DNA from: Variovorax paradoxus
GTDB lineage: Bacteria; Pseudomonadota; Gammaproteobacteria; Burkholderiales; Burkholderiaceae_C
NCBI RefSeq assembly: GCF_024734665.1
Contig: NZ_CP102931.1
Location: forward strand, 3,718,001-3,782,000
DNA length: 64,000 nt
Reading direction: 5' to 3'
Under the pieces are notes generated by a model. It did no database searches and was not told the DNA's origin. It was given only the letters and a program-made list of their open reading frames with translations. The position numbers and the translations under genes were made by a program. Shown here in pieces: positions 1-8,160 of the stretch. Numbering within the stretch: position 1 is the first letter of the stretch; every line of letters starts with the position of its first letter.

Positions 1-164
1 AGGTGATCGAGGCGCAGCTCGCGCACGGCAAGAGCGGGCCGTTGGGTGCCGCCTACGATCGCGCAGAGTTTGTCGTGAAACGTCGGAAGATGATGCAACT
101 CTGGGCCGATCACCTCGATGAACTGCGCCAGGGTGCGAAGATCATCGCCTTCAAGGCGGCTTAG
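1..164 (+). CDS. int: Tyrosine integrase, C-terminal fragment (cut by window start)
   Basis: An open frame enters from the left edge (codons start at base 3) and ends at TAG 162-164, giving the last 53 residues. The tail contains RRKMMQLWADHLDEL, the kind of C-terminal helix that follows the catalytic tyrosine in P4-type phage integrases; the catalytic residues themselves lie outside the window. The gene converges on the late/lysis end of the prophage and its stop overlaps the 3' end of the minus-strand membrane gene. In the excised circle it would lie beside the AlpA-like end of the prophage, a usual place for int. Family assignment rests on a short tail, so it is probable rather than certain. 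Confidence 0.7.
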   Translation, partial: VIEAQLAHGKSGPLGAAYDRAEFVVKRRKMMQLWADHLDELRQGAKIIAFKAA

Positions 165-576
165 CGGCTACCCCGACTGCGGCAACGCGGTCGGCTTCTG
201 GGGCAGACGACGGAGAGGTAGTTGCTGGGGGCGCTGCAGGCGGCAGCCGCGTGCCCCCGTTTGCCCCGTCCTTGCTGCCGAAGTAATAGCCCAGGATCAA
301 CGTGATGATGGGCGGGATGACAGTCTTACATCCGTCGAAGATCTCTTTGCCGGCTTTATCGGCGCCACTCTGGCCCCAGTAGTACATGGCCATTGAGAGC
401 GCGAATAGCATGCCGAGCCCAGTCAAGGTCACGGCTGCGAAGTGCAACTGCCGTGTCGAATGATCCGGTGGACCGCCCCTCTCCAGGTAGAAGGAATATC
501 CAATCGCCGCGAATATTAGGACTACGACGATCAGAAGCCCAAAGGCAAAGGTCAGCACATTCGAACTATTCGCCAT
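151..576 (-). CDS. Small membrane protein of unknown function
   Basis: 141 residues with about three hydrophobic segments (residues 7-30, 45-68 and 86-101) and an Ala/Pro/Ser-rich tail. The start is the ATG at 576, because GGAGGAG lies 9 bases upstream; an in-frame TTG six codons earlier would use that same sequence as codons. The gene is the last minus-strand gene before the integrase and overlaps its stop by 14 bases. Its position at the end of the prophage suggests an accessory gene rather than a structural one. I do not recognise a family. Confidence 0.65.
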   Translation of the reverse strand: MANSSNVLTFAFGLLIVVVLIFAAIGYSFYLERGGPPDHSTRQLHFAAVTLTGLGMLFALSMAMYYWGQSGADKAGKEIFDGCKTVIPPIITLILGYYFGSKDGANGGTRLPPAAPPATTSPSSAPEADRVAAVGVAAKPP

Positions 577-661
577 GATGCGCAACTCCTCCAAGAGGCA
601 GCCAATATGCCTGAGATCGCACTGGAGTGGAATCCTCAGATCTACTGCATCCGTTCTTGCA

Positions 662-793
662 TCAAGGCGTCTGCATGCCGCTCGCAGATGGTGCCGGCGG
701 CGCCACGTTCGTCAGCGATTGCCGCCAGTTCTCTCGCTCACGCGTCACCTGATCTTTCTGCCAGTTGCGCCACCGACGGCCACTGAGGAACAT
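662..793 (-). CDS. Possible small basic protein
   Basis: A 43-residue frame beginning MFLSGRRWRNWQKDQ with an even, protein-like mix of charged and polar residues, ending in a Pro/Ala/Ser tail. The Shine-Dalgarno sequence is weak. It lies upstream of and divergent from the plus-strand gene at 823. It may be a chance frame. Confidence 0.25.
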   Translation of the reverse strand: MFLSGRRWRNWQKDQVTRERENWRQSLTNVAPPAPSASGMQTP

Positions 794-822
794 GACAGCT
801 ATCTCAACAGAGGGGCACCGGC

Positions 823-1077
823 ATGTCCTATCTAGAGCTAGGCGGCTCATTCGAACTCGAGGGCTACTTCGTCGTCATCACTACCGGTCAGCGTGGTGGT
901 GCATGGTGGTCCTGGGTGGAGTTCGAGCAGGATATGGAATACGGGGAGCGGTCCGTTCATGTCCCTGTCTTCAGGCACAGAGTGCCAGGCACCTGCAGCA
1001 CGAAGCTGGCGTCAATCGAAGCGGGCTCTGAGTACGCGTATCAGACGCTTGCCGAAGGGACAGTTGTAATCCATTGA
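823..1077 (+). CDS. Hypothetical small protein
   Basis: 84 residues with balanced composition, rich in Trp and aromatic residues near GAWWSWVEFEQDMEYGER. GAGGGG sits 7 bases before the ATG, a good ribosome binding site. It is the only plus-strand gene between the integrase and the lysis cassette, so it is probably a lysogenically expressed accessory gene. No known domain recognised. Confidence 0.6.
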   Translation: MSYLELGGSFELEGYFVVITTGQRGGAWWSWVEFEQDMEYGERSVHVPVFRHRVPGTCSTKLASIEAGSEYAYQTLAEGTVVIH

Positions 1078-1124
1078 AGGAGTAGTAGCGGCGCCCCCCG
1101 CGAGTTCGCCTGCCGGCGCGGCTG

Positions 1125-1442
1125 TCAGAGATTGTTTTTCTTCAGCAGCTCACGGAAAACTTCGTTCCCGGCGTCGTCGAGATACTCCGAGGGGTTCTTG
1201 CGACAGTAGTCGTCGACGATCAGGAAAATCGAGGCGTTGCTGGTTCCCTTCAGGCCATCTTTGTGAAGCGCGGAGGCCAGGCCCGAGAGGTATGCCAGCA
1301 TCCAGAGCTGATTTGGCCCGGCTGCTGGATTTGAGCTCTGCCTGCTGCTGGCCCAATTGCCGCAAGAGGTTGCACCGCGGATCTCGATGGCCATAGTCGA
1401 TGAGCAGCAAAGAATCAAAAGTGCAGCAGTAAGTTTTCTCAT
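1125..1442 (-). CDS. Secreted small protein, Rap1a/HdeA-like
   Basis: 105 residues. A signal peptide is visible at residues 1-17 (MRKLTAALLILCCSSTMA), and two later Cys residues could form a disulfide in the mature protein. The tail has the pattern of Rap1a/Tai-type periplasmic proteins: a helix with LSGLASAL, then IFLIVDDYCRKNPSEYL. The start at 1442 follows GGAGAGAAGG. It lies downstream of the Rz/Rz1 lysis genes, beyond a terminator, so it may be transcribed separately. Role unknown; exported prophage accessory protein is the best reading. Confidence 0.6.
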   Translation of the reverse strand: MRKLTAALLILCCSSTMAIEIRGATSCGNWASSRQSSNPAAGPNQLWMLAYLSGLASALHKDGLKGTSNASIFLIVDDYCRKNPSEYLDDAGNEVFRELLKKNNL

Positions 1443-1530
1443 CCTTCTCTCTCCAGTCAGGCAGGGTCCAAATTGTCGCCGCCGGCACGAGTGGGAACCA
1501 AGGCCAATGGTGAAGCATGGTCCCAAACGA

Positions 1531-1560
1531 AAAAATCCCCCGGCCCGAAGGCTGGGGGAT
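1531..1560 (-). terminator. Rho-independent terminator after the lysis genes
   Basis: On the minus strand ATCCCCC and GGGGGAT pair around a short GC-rich loop and are followed by six T. It lies just beyond the Rz/Rz1 stop codons and would end the long late transcript. Confidence 0.85.
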
Positions 1561-1585
1561 AGTTCGGTGGCAGTGATGAACGGCC

Positions 1586-2116
1586 CTACGGCGGCGCGAA
1601 CAGCGCGCGATCGTTGCTCACGGTGTCGAGCAAAAGCTGCACTTCGTTGTCTCGCCCTTCAACAAGGAGTCGACCTCCTTCAAGAAGCTCTCGACTTCGT
1701 GCAGCCATGGCTGCGAGGACTGCGGATCGATCTGCAACACGCTGGCAGGCAGCGGGGTCGGTTGCGGCTTGGTCCCGATCACGGGCGGCGAAGTCGTCGT
1801 ATTGCTTGCGCACCCGGTCACGATCAGCAGCAATAGCGCGGCCGCGGTCAGCGAGCACCTTGAGACGTGTTTCGAATGCATTGACGTTCTCCTGTTGGGT
1901 TTTGGCATGGTTCGCGACGAGCGCGAGAACGCGCTGCAGGTCGGCCAACGCGGCCATAGCGCGCGCGGTGTTGTCCTTGGCTCGATCAGCCTTTTCCGAA
2001 GCCAGGTCAGCACGCGCACCGGCAGCGCGTGTGCGCTCGATACCGGCCGTGGCCAGCGCAGCCACAAGGCCCAGTCCGAGAACCCAGAGCAACGGCGTTT
2101 TGAGGTCGGGCAGCAT
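1586..2116 (-). CDS. Rz: Rz-like inner-membrane spanin
   Basis: 176 residues: a single N-terminal membrane anchor (about residues 8-25, LLWVLGLGLVAALATAG) followed by a long, charged, Ala-rich helical periplasmic part (about 28-150). This is the usual layout of i-spanins, which join with Rz1 to fuse inner and outer membranes at lysis. The ATG at 2116 overlaps the endolysin stop (TAATG), which fixes the start and implies translational coupling. A separate lipoprotein gene is nested inside it in another frame, the classic Rz/Rz1 arrangement. Confidence 0.85.
   Translation of the reverse strand: MLPDLKTPLLWVLGLGLVAALATAGIERTRAAGARADLASEKADRAKDNTARAMAALADLQRVLALVANHAKTQQENVNAFETRLKVLADRGRAIAADRDRVRKQYDDFAARDRDQAATDPAACQRVADRSAVLAAMAARSRELLEGGRLLVEGRDNEVQLLLDTVSNDRALFAPP
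1618..1881 (-). CDS. Rz1: Rz1-like outer-membrane spanin lipoprotein, nested in Rz
   Basis: 87 residues in a different frame from Rz and entirely inside it. Residues 1-22 form a lipoprotein signal with the lipobox LIVTGC, so the mature chain begins at Cys. A Pro/Thr-rich stretch (TTTSPPVIGTKPQPTPLP) follows, typical of Rz1. AGGAG lies 7 bases before the ATG. Length is at the upper end for Rz1 proteins; the C-terminal half (WLHEVESFLKEVDSLL) looks helical and could contact Rz. Confidence 0.88.
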   Translation of the reverse strand: MHSKHVSRCSLTAAALLLLIVTGCASNTTTSPPVIGTKPQPTPLPASVLQIDPQSSQPWLHEVESFLKEVDSLLKGETTKCSFCSTP

Positions 2117-2646
2117 TACGGCAGCTCCAGGAAGGCGCGGACGGCCTGGTGGTGGTCTTCCCACTCGGCGCGAAGTTGAGCGCGCTTGGCCGGCGTTCCG
2201 CGCGCGTAGGCGCCAGGTCGCCAGGCGCGCAGGTACAGCTGCCATGCGGCCTCGGTGTCGGTCACGGGCGGCAGCGAACCAGGCTCAGTCCACAGCAGCA
2301 GACGCGCCAGGATCGCCGCTAGCACATCATCGTTCTCGATGGCCGTCCAGATCGCCCAGGCGGTGAAGGCCACGCCGTGGGCCGTGCACGCCGCGCGCGC
2401 GAGGTCCTTGCTGGCCGGGTGGGTCATGGTGCCCGTCACCATGCCGCCGCCCTGCTCGCCCTGCCAGAACGACCGCGCCGGCCCCTTCTTCTTCGGATCA
2501 TTCAGCACTTGCCACCGGTACTCGAACTTGGACTCCTGCAGGCCGATAGTCAGCAGCTCGGCGCGCGCCTCGATGGTGTTCATCTTGGCGGGGAGCCACG
2601 CTAGCGCAGGGTCAATCGCCGTGCGGGTGATTTCGTCGAGGGTCAT
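2116..2646 (-). CDS. Putative phage endolysin (lysozyme/transglycosylase-like)
   Basis: 176 residues. The segment LLTIGLQESKFEYRWQ puts an ES pair in a helix, as in lytic-transglycosylase-like folds where the Glu is catalytic, and the GPARSFWQGE region follows. Position strengthens the call: it is translationally coupled to holin-like genes upstream (ATGA overlap) and to Rz downstream (TAATG). No signal peptide is visible, so release would depend on a holin. I cannot prove enzymatic activity; the family is assigned from motif and context. Confidence 0.7.
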   Translation of the reverse strand: MTLDEITRTAIDPALAWLPAKMNTIEARAELLTIGLQESKFEYRWQVLNDPKKKGPARSFWQGEQGGGMVTGTMTHPASKDLARAACTAHGVAFTAWAIWTAIENDDVLAAILARLLLWTEPGSLPPVTDTEAAWQLYLRAWRPGAYARGTPAKRAQLRAEWEDHHQAVRAFLELP

Positions 2647-2963
2647 GGGGTGATCTCCGGGAAGTCGGAAAGCGGCGCTGGCGCGGTGGCCGAGGCCGGC
2701 GGCTTGTCCTTGCGCCAGGCGTGGCCGCTGAAGATGAGGCCCAGGAGCAGCGCTGCCGCGATGGCGAGCGAGCCCCATTGCGGCCACTCGTTCCACCAGG
2801 GTTGCGCGGCCGAGGCGATGGCCCCGCCGATGTAGCCGGCGTACTCGCTCTGAACGCGCAGCAAGACGGAGCCCTGCATCGTGTTGAGACGGCACACCGA
2901 GATGACCACGATGGCGACGCACAGCCCCACGTTGACCAAGGCCATCAGGTAGAGGTCGGTCAT
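2643..2963 (-). CDS. Holin-like membrane protein (second of the pair)
   Basis: 106 residues with membrane segments at about 6-24 and 64-82 and a Pro/Ala-rich charged tail. It is coupled by ATGA overlaps to the membrane gene before it and the endolysin after it. Small two-segment proteins immediately before an endolysin are usually holins or antiholins; which of the two membrane proteins forms the lesion cannot be told from sequence. Confidence 0.65.
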   Translation of the reverse strand: MTDLYLMALVNVGLCVAIVVISVCRLNTMQGSVLLRVQSEYAGYIGGAIASAAQPWWNEWPQWGSLAIAAALLLGLIFSGHAWRKDKPPASATAPAPLSDFPEITP

Positions 2964-3373
2964 GGCGTGTCCTTTCCACTGCCGGGCGTGGCACCACGGG
3001 CTAGATCCATCAGGCCGTACAGCATCTGCACAGCTTTCGCGAGAAGCCGTGGCCAGCCGTCCCCGATGAAACCGATCAGCAGTGCAATCGGCGCCAACAG
3101 AACTCGGGGCGCAAGATCCGGCCGAAAGACATTGACGGCAGCCGCAGCGCCGACGGTCAAGATGACAGCCAAGCCCACGACGCGGGTGAAGAACCACAAG
3201 GCCCGACCTCGGGTAGATTTTTCACGTCGCGCAAGCGCGAACGAAGCACCGATGGCCGATGCCACCACGATGACCAAATAAGGCCCAATCACCTCGGCAG
3301 CCTCCCGCGAGAAAACGGCTGCAGCGATCAGGACACCTAGGGCGACGATGTCGGCAAGAGGTTGCTGATTCAT
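2960..3373 (-). CDS. Holin-like membrane protein (first of the pair)
   Basis: 137 residues, about three to four hydrophobic segments (residues 8-22, 30-50, 62-82, 92-106) with a short basic stretch between the second and third. It opens the lysis cassette and overlaps the next membrane gene by ATGA. The topology would suit a class I holin or an accessory membrane protein. Confidence 0.6.
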   Translation of the reverse strand: MNQQPLADIVALGVLIAAAVFSREAAEVIGPYLVIVVASAIGASFALARREKSTRGRALWFFTRVVGLAVILTVGAAAAVNVFRPDLAPRVLLAPIALLIGFIGDGWPRLLAKAVQMLYGLMDLARGATPGSGKDTP

Positions 3374-3380
3374 CGGCGCC

Positions 3381-3797
3381 TCACTCGGGCAATTGCAGAA
3401 CGGGCAGCAGCGCGATCAGCTCGTCCTTGGTCGGCTCGTCGAGGGTGCCGGCCTCCACCTGCGCCAGCACCAGGTAGCACTTCGCATAGACCGCGTCCAT
3501 CCACGTCCCGAAGGCGACGCCCTCGGCGTGGAAGGCGCTGTTGGGTAGCGCCGCGCGCAGCGAGGCCGACAGGATGCTGTCGTAGCCCTTGGCGTTCGCT
3601 GCGGCGTTCAGGTGCCGGTCGACCTCCGCCAGCAGCAAGGACTTGCGCCGCTCGAACGGCGGCGCTGCCGGCGTGCCAGGAATGCCGCCGGCGGCCTTCC
3701 ATTCCTTGAACCGCTGGTAGTCGGGGTTGTCATCGACCAGGGGGATTTCGGCGTTGTCGGCCTCGCGCAGGATGTAGGTGGTGTGTTGGGTGTACAT
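3381..3797 (-). CDS. Tail-fibre assembly protein, DUF4376-like
   Basis: 138 residues. The C-terminal half carries the pattern common in tail-fibre chaperones: a helix with RRKSLLLAEVDRHLNAAA, then GYDSILSASLRAAL, then FGTWMDAVYAKCY and a closing LLPVLQLPE. It starts two bases after the tail-fibre gene stops, the normal place for such a chaperone, which folds or trims the fibre and is not usually part of the virion. Confidence 0.7.
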   Translation of the reverse strand: MYTQHTTYILREADNAEIPLVDDNPDYQRFKEWKAAGGIPGTPAAPPFERRKSLLLAEVDRHLNAAANAKGYDSILSASLRAALPNSAFHAEGVAFGTWMDAVYAKCYLVLAQVEAGTLDEPTKDELIALLPVLQLPE

Positions 3798-3799
3798 GG

Positions 3800-4666
3800 T
3801 CAGAGCTCGCAGGAAGCCATCCAGGAACCGATCCAGGCGACAGTGCCGGTCGTGGTGGGGGTGCAGTACCAGGTGACGCCGTCAGGCGTCGGCGTGCGCG
3901 CGTCGAACACGGTGCAATTCGTGTTCGCGGCGATGGTGTAGGTCATGGTGGGCGTCGTCCACTTCGTGGCCTTGAAGGGGATGCGCACGGCAGTGCCGTT
4001 GCTCGCGGTGTTGTAGGCCTGCAGTTCGCCGCTGCCGGTCTCGAGGTACTTCTGGCACTCGAACAGCTCAATGGCAGGAGTCCGCCGATCAAACGTCGTC
4101 ACTGCCGTGCCCTGCTCGACCTGCACGCGCGTGAAGGTGCCGGGGCCCATCTCGATCGGGAGGTTCGAACCGGCCCCCACGCCCGACACGGTGACGCCGG
4201 ACGCCGCGTAGGCGGCACCGTTCAGCTTCGCCTGCGAGGTGCCAGACCACGAGGCCACATACACGCCGCCTTCGACCTTCGGGCCGTGGATCACATGCAC
4301 CAGCGAGCCCGACGTGATCGTGATGACAACGTCGATGCCGACCGTGGCGAACGTGTACGTACAGCCGGCCGCGCCGGCCTTCCACTGGTCGTGGCCGTAC
4401 ACCCCGGCCGCCAGCACCACGGTGCCCGCCTTGGACCGGGTGTTGATGGTCAGCGTGCGGTTGTTGACCAAGTTGCGATTGCTGAACGGCCCGGCAGTCC
4501 CGAATCCCAGCGCCGCGCGCGCCGCTGCGACTGTGCCATTCGCGCCCAGCAAGCCGCTGGTGCCGAACAGGCATTCCCAGAGCTTCGCGAAGCCGCTGCG
4601 CGCAGTCGCGTTACTGGGGGTCGAGCCGCTGCCTACGATCTCGTCTTTGTTGGGTGGTGCTGGCAT
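3800..4666 (-). CDS. Tail fibre, probable receptor-binding protein
   Basis: 288 residues, rich in Gly, Ala, Thr, Ser and Asn with beta-strand character throughout. The N-terminus (MPAPPNKDEIVGSGSTPSN) resembles short tail-fibre N-termini that attach to the tail tip. The final 60 residues contain two Cys and aromatic strand patterns typical of variable fibre tips. It follows the tip protein J across a terminator hairpin and precedes its likely chaperone. As a host-range protein its C-terminal half should be the most variable part of the prophage. Confidence 0.75.
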   Translation of the reverse strand: MPAPPNKDEIVGSGSTPSNATARSGFAKLWECLFGTSGLLGANGTVAAARAALGFGTAGPFSNRNLVNNRTLTINTRSKAGTVVLAAGVYGHDQWKAGAAGCTYTFATVGIDVVITITSGSLVHVIHGPKVEGGVYVASWSGTSQAKLNGAAYAASGVTVSGVGAGSNLPIEMGPGTFTRVQVEQGTAVTTFDRRTPAIELFECQKYLETGSGELQAYNTASNGTAVRIPFKATKWTTPTMTYTIAANTNCTVFDARTPTPDGVTWYCTPTTTGTVAWIGSWMASCEL

Positions 4667-4684
4667 GGTTGGCCTTTCAGAAAT

Positions 4685-4708
4685 GAAAAAGGCCGCCCGA
4701 AGGCGGCC
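4685..4708 (-). terminator. Terminator between tip protein and tail fibre
   Basis: On the minus strand GGCCGCC and GGGCGGCC pair around TTC and are followed by five T. It separates tip protein J from tail fibre and lysis genes, so downstream genes would need readthrough or Q-type antitermination, or a promoter of their own. Confidence 0.85.
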
Positions 4709-4729
4709 AGAAGGTCGAAGTGAAGAGGA

Positions 4730-7700
4730 CTAGTAGCCCTTGAGGGTCACGTCGACGGTTGCGCCGCCGACCAGGACATGAGACGAGTTGTAGGCACCGA
4801 TGTAGACGGTGCGGTCATCCGTCCGTTCGAACTCGGCGGTGACGGCGCTGCTGCCGCCTGATTGCAACGTGATTTGCACGTTCGTGATCTTGGTGAACAT
4901 CTTCGTGTACTCCACCAGCGTGCCGCCGGCATCGATCGGGAGATCCGAGATCACCTCCTCGATGTCGGGCGCGTCGATGGTCAGCACCAGCTGCTTCAGG
5001 ATGCCGCGCGTCGCGCCGGCGCCGATCTTCACGCGGAACTGGTAGACATCGTTCGCGGCCACAAGCTGGCCAGGCCATGGGCTCCAGCTGCCGGCGGCGC
5101 CGTAGAAGGCATCCGCGTCGTCGCCGTAGAAGGAGTCGCTGTCCGGGCCGTAGAAGACACCGGGCCCGGCCAGGCGGTAGTCGATGCGCAGGTCAACACC
5201 TTCGACCTCGGCGGCAATGGTCATCTTCGAGCCGGCGAGCGCCGAACTGATCGGCACGTCGTTGGTGACGTAGACCATCTCGCTGTAGGCCTCGGCCTTG
5301 TAGAACGGATCGGTGTCGCCGCCGTAGAACGTCTGGTCGTCCGAACCATAGAAGGAGTCGAGCGGGTTGGCGGTGGGGTCACCCGACACCAAGGTCCAAC
5401 CGCTTTGCTCGCCCAACGCGGCCGGCCAGCCCAGGGCCTTGAAGTCGAACAACTCGACGACGTTGGCGATCGGCGGGTCGCCCAGGTCCGTCACGACCAC
5501 ACCGGGCGCGAAAGACTGGTTGCCGCTGGTGTCCTGCGCTTTCACCATGATGGTGGCCACGCCGCCCGGCCGCATCTCTGGCTCCCATGGGCTTTCGGTG
5601 ACCAGCCCCGAGTGCAACGGCGCGGCGCTGTTCCAGTCGAGGTTCTGCCCGTAGTGGAAGCGGAACACGAAGCCGGCCAGGTCGGGCACGCGCCGCGACA
5701 GGCTCCACGAGAGCACATTGCCCGAGATCGTCAGATTCTCGATGTCTGGCGGAGGCTCGGTCTTGCCGATAACTTGGTGCATCTGCTGCACGCCCCAGTC
5801 GCTCGATGCCAGGCCGTTCTTCACGCGCACTTTCACCAGGATCAATGCGCTGTCATCCACACCCGTGAACTTGGCTTGCGTGGCATCACCAGGCGACTCG
5901 ATGCTGACCCACGGGCCGTCCGGCAATACCCGGTATCGCAATTCAACCGTGCCTCCATTCAAAACGGAGTTGTCCAAGATCGGCGACCAGGTGACACGCA
6001 CACCGTTGACGATGGTCCCGTCCGTCTGAACGATCAACTCATCCTCGCCGCTACTGATCGAGAGGATCTGCGGCGGGTAGATCTCCCACGGCTTGGGCAA
6101 CCCGGTATTGGGCGCATAGCCGCCAGGCAAAAAACCGCCGCCAATTGCAAAGATCGCCGAAGTCGTCTCCTTCAGAGTCAAGACAACTCGACCGTCCGGA
6201 TTGAATGTCCTGCCCATCACACGGAACTCTTTCGCGTTCCAGCCGTAGCGCGCGATCGTGAGCGTCACCCCATCGAACAACTCGAGCGGGTATGCCTTCA
6301 TCTTGAACGAGAGCGTGACCGTCAGCGGATCTCGGCTGTCGCGGAGCATCACTTCTGCGATGTGGAAGGCCTGCGGCGCGTAGAACACGGCCGGCATGGT
6401 CACTTCCTGCGAGAGTTCAGCGCCGTCCGCCGCGACCAACGCGTCTGCGCGGTAAGGCGTGATCGGGGTCTCGACATAGTTCGCGGCCTGGTCCCAGATG
6501 CGAATCGCCACCGTGTTGAACTTCTCGTTGCGCGGGCGATGCGGACTGATCGTTGTCGAGTTCTGCGACACCGATCCGTCATTGCTGCGCTGCACCGTCG
6601 CCAGGTCGTGTTCGTAGAGGTGAAACACCGGAAGCTGATAGACGCCTGCCCGGACGAAGTACTCGCCCGCCGCATAGGCCCACTCACCACCCATGGATTG
6701 AGCCAGATCGTCAAGAGCATCGCGTGCTGTCGATCCGAACGGCAAGACGATGGCGGCGCGGTACAGGTTTACCAGGTCAGTCCCGGTGTAACTCACGGCC
6801 TGCGCGCATGCGTTGGTCGCGGCGATGATCCGCGCGTCCTCGGCCGTGGTCAGCGACGTGCGCTTTCCGAACTGTGGATGAAGCATGACGTGCCGCATCA
6901 GCAGCGGAGGCATCTCTGTCCACTGCGTCACACCAGTGCGCGGGTCGTACACCTTGGCGCCTCGTAGCCTCGCCGTCACGGTCGGAATGCCAGACGGCAA
7001 TGCGCCGTCGTTGTAGGCGAAGTGGCATACCAGGTAGGCAACGCCTGCAGCCCGATGAGCCTCAGTCCAGATGCCACCAAGCATCGCGACGAGCTCACCG
7101 TCAGCAGGTTGGTCTGGCGAACCAAGGTGCTTGATGATTCGAACGAATGACTGGAATCCGGAATACTGGTAATTGACCGTGTACACCCAGCCAGCCAGCG
7201 GATTGACGATCGTCACGTTCCGACCGTCAACGGTAACCCCCACTTCGTGAAAGCCAAGCGCGAAAGGCGGAGCCTCGACCGCAGAAACAGAGCCTGGGAT
7301 CGGGTCATGATCCAGCGTGAAGGTCGTAGACGTTGATGTCTTAGACCCATCGAGTGTCGCGCTGCGCCCGTATGGCGCCGTGATGACCTGCCCCAGATCG
7401 TTGATCTCGACGGGTTGATCGTTCAGGTAGATCTGCTCGTAGGCGTCAATCTCGTGCGAGGCCATGGCCACGCACATGATGAACAGCTCTTTGTACTGAC
7501 CAACGCTAGTCTTGAAGAAGACGTGGCCGCCCTTGCGTACCGTGCCGAGCACCAGTTCGCGCTGCGCGACCGTGCTGGGCACGTTGGCCAAGCGGTCGAC
7601 CTGCGCTGCATCGAACTGGGCGCGAGCCACGCGCTCCGCCTTGCGCTTTTGATAGCTGCTCAGAGCTAGCGTACCGACCAGCGTGATGGCGTAGGCGGCG

Positions 7701-7765
7701 ATGGCGGCAGCGGTTGCGGTCCACCCCACAACGTTGACCAGTACGTATGCAATTGCTTGTGGCAT
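4730..7765 (-). CDS. Tail tip attachment protein (lambda J-like)
   Basis: 1011 residues. The N-terminus has two hydrophobic stretches (about 7-37), then the baseplate-hub-like region seen in TipJ proteins (RLANVPSTVAQRELVLGTVRKGGHVFFKTSV). A middle beta-rich part includes fibronectin-III-like stretches (about 560-760). It is the largest tail gene after the tape measure and lies last in the tail order, as J does in lambda. It would form the tail tip and contact the host envelope. The ATG overlaps the preceding stop (TAATG). A repeated FYG(S/D/A)DD-type motif occurs around residues 780-890. Confidence 0.85.
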   Translation of the reverse strand: MPQAIAYVLVNVVGWTATAAAIAAYAITLVGTLALSSYQKRKAERVARAQFDAAQVDRLANVPSTVAQRELVLGTVRKGGHVFFKTSVGQYKELFIMCVAMASHEIDAYEQIYLNDQPVEINDLGQVITAPYGRSATLDGSKTSTSTTFTLDHDPIPGSVSAVEAPPFALGFHEVGVTVDGRNVTIVNPLAGWVYTVNYQYSGFQSFVRIIKHLGSPDQPADGELVAMLGGIWTEAHRAAGVAYLVCHFAYNDGALPSGIPTVTARLRGAKVYDPRTGVTQWTEMPPLLMRHVMLHPQFGKRTSLTTAEDARIIAATNACAQAVSYTGTDLVNLYRAAIVLPFGSTARDALDDLAQSMGGEWAYAAGEYFVRAGVYQLPVFHLYEHDLATVQRSNDGSVSQNSTTISPHRPRNEKFNTVAIRIWDQAANYVETPITPYRADALVAADGAELSQEVTMPAVFYAPQAFHIAEVMLRDSRDPLTVTLSFKMKAYPLELFDGVTLTIARYGWNAKEFRVMGRTFNPDGRVVLTLKETTSAIFAIGGGFLPGGYAPNTGLPKPWEIYPPQILSISSGEDELIVQTDGTIVNGVRVTWSPILDNSVLNGGTVELRYRVLPDGPWVSIESPGDATQAKFTGVDDSALILVKVRVKNGLASSDWGVQQMHQVIGKTEPPPDIENLTISGNVLSWSLSRRVPDLAGFVFRFHYGQNLDWNSAAPLHSGLVTESPWEPEMRPGGVATIMVKAQDTSGNQSFAPGVVVTDLGDPPIANVVELFDFKALGWPAALGEQSGWTLVSGDPTANPLDSFYGSDDQTFYGGDTDPFYKAEAYSEMVYVTNDVPISSALAGSKMTIAAEVEGVDLRIDYRLAGPGVFYGPDSDSFYGDDADAFYGAAGSWSPWPGQLVAANDVYQFRVKIGAGATRGILKQLVLTIDAPDIEEVISDLPIDAGGTLVEYTKMFTKITNVQITLQSGGSSAVTAEFERTDDRTVYIGAYNSSHVLVGGATVDVTLKGY

Positions 7766-8160
7766 TAGATCTTCCAGGCCGCGCGCGCGGTGTCCATGCC
7801 AAGGGCGACCATCCCGAACTCGCCCGGCGCCATGACGTTGACGCCGTTGCAGATCCCGAGCATCTCCTGGCCTTCATTCATCACCAGCACCACGTCTCCA
7901 ATGCCTGCCAACAGCGGGGACACCGGCTCTCCGAGGTACGCAGCGGCGAGCGTCTTCAGATCGCCGGCTTCAGCGATGCGACGAAGCGCCCCCACCTCGG
8001 TGCTGTATCGCTCGACACCGGCCATCGGGTTGACGCCGCTGATCGCCTCCACCGCGGCGGCAGCGAACGTGCAGCAGTCATTCGAGCCCCACGCAAAGGG
8101 CATGCTTGCGCGCACCTTGCCGAAGTCGGAAAAGCGCTGTTGCCAGTCTTTGATTCTCAT
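7765..8160 (-). CDS. Tail assembly protein, DUF6950/NlpC-like (lambda K position)
   Basis: 131 residues. FAWGSNDCCTFAAAAVEAISG matches the N-terminal Cys motif of DUF6950, a papain-fold-like phage tail protein family; GDVVLV and a later His/Asn-poor tail follow. It lies just before tip protein J, where lambda carries gene K. It may process peptidoglycan during entry or act only in assembly; a catalytic His is not obvious. Confidence 0.75.
   Translation of the reverse strand: MRIKDWQQRFSDFGKVRASMPFAWGSNDCCTFAAAAVEAISGVNPMAGVERYSTEVGALRRIAEAGDLKTLAAAYLGEPVSPLLAGIGDVVLVMNEGQEMLGICNGVNVMAPGEFGMVALGMDTARAAWKI

Noticed and set aside
4862..6967. Long plus-strand frame opposite tip protein J
   Set aside because: Same antisense effect of high GC; no motifs and no ribosome binding site.
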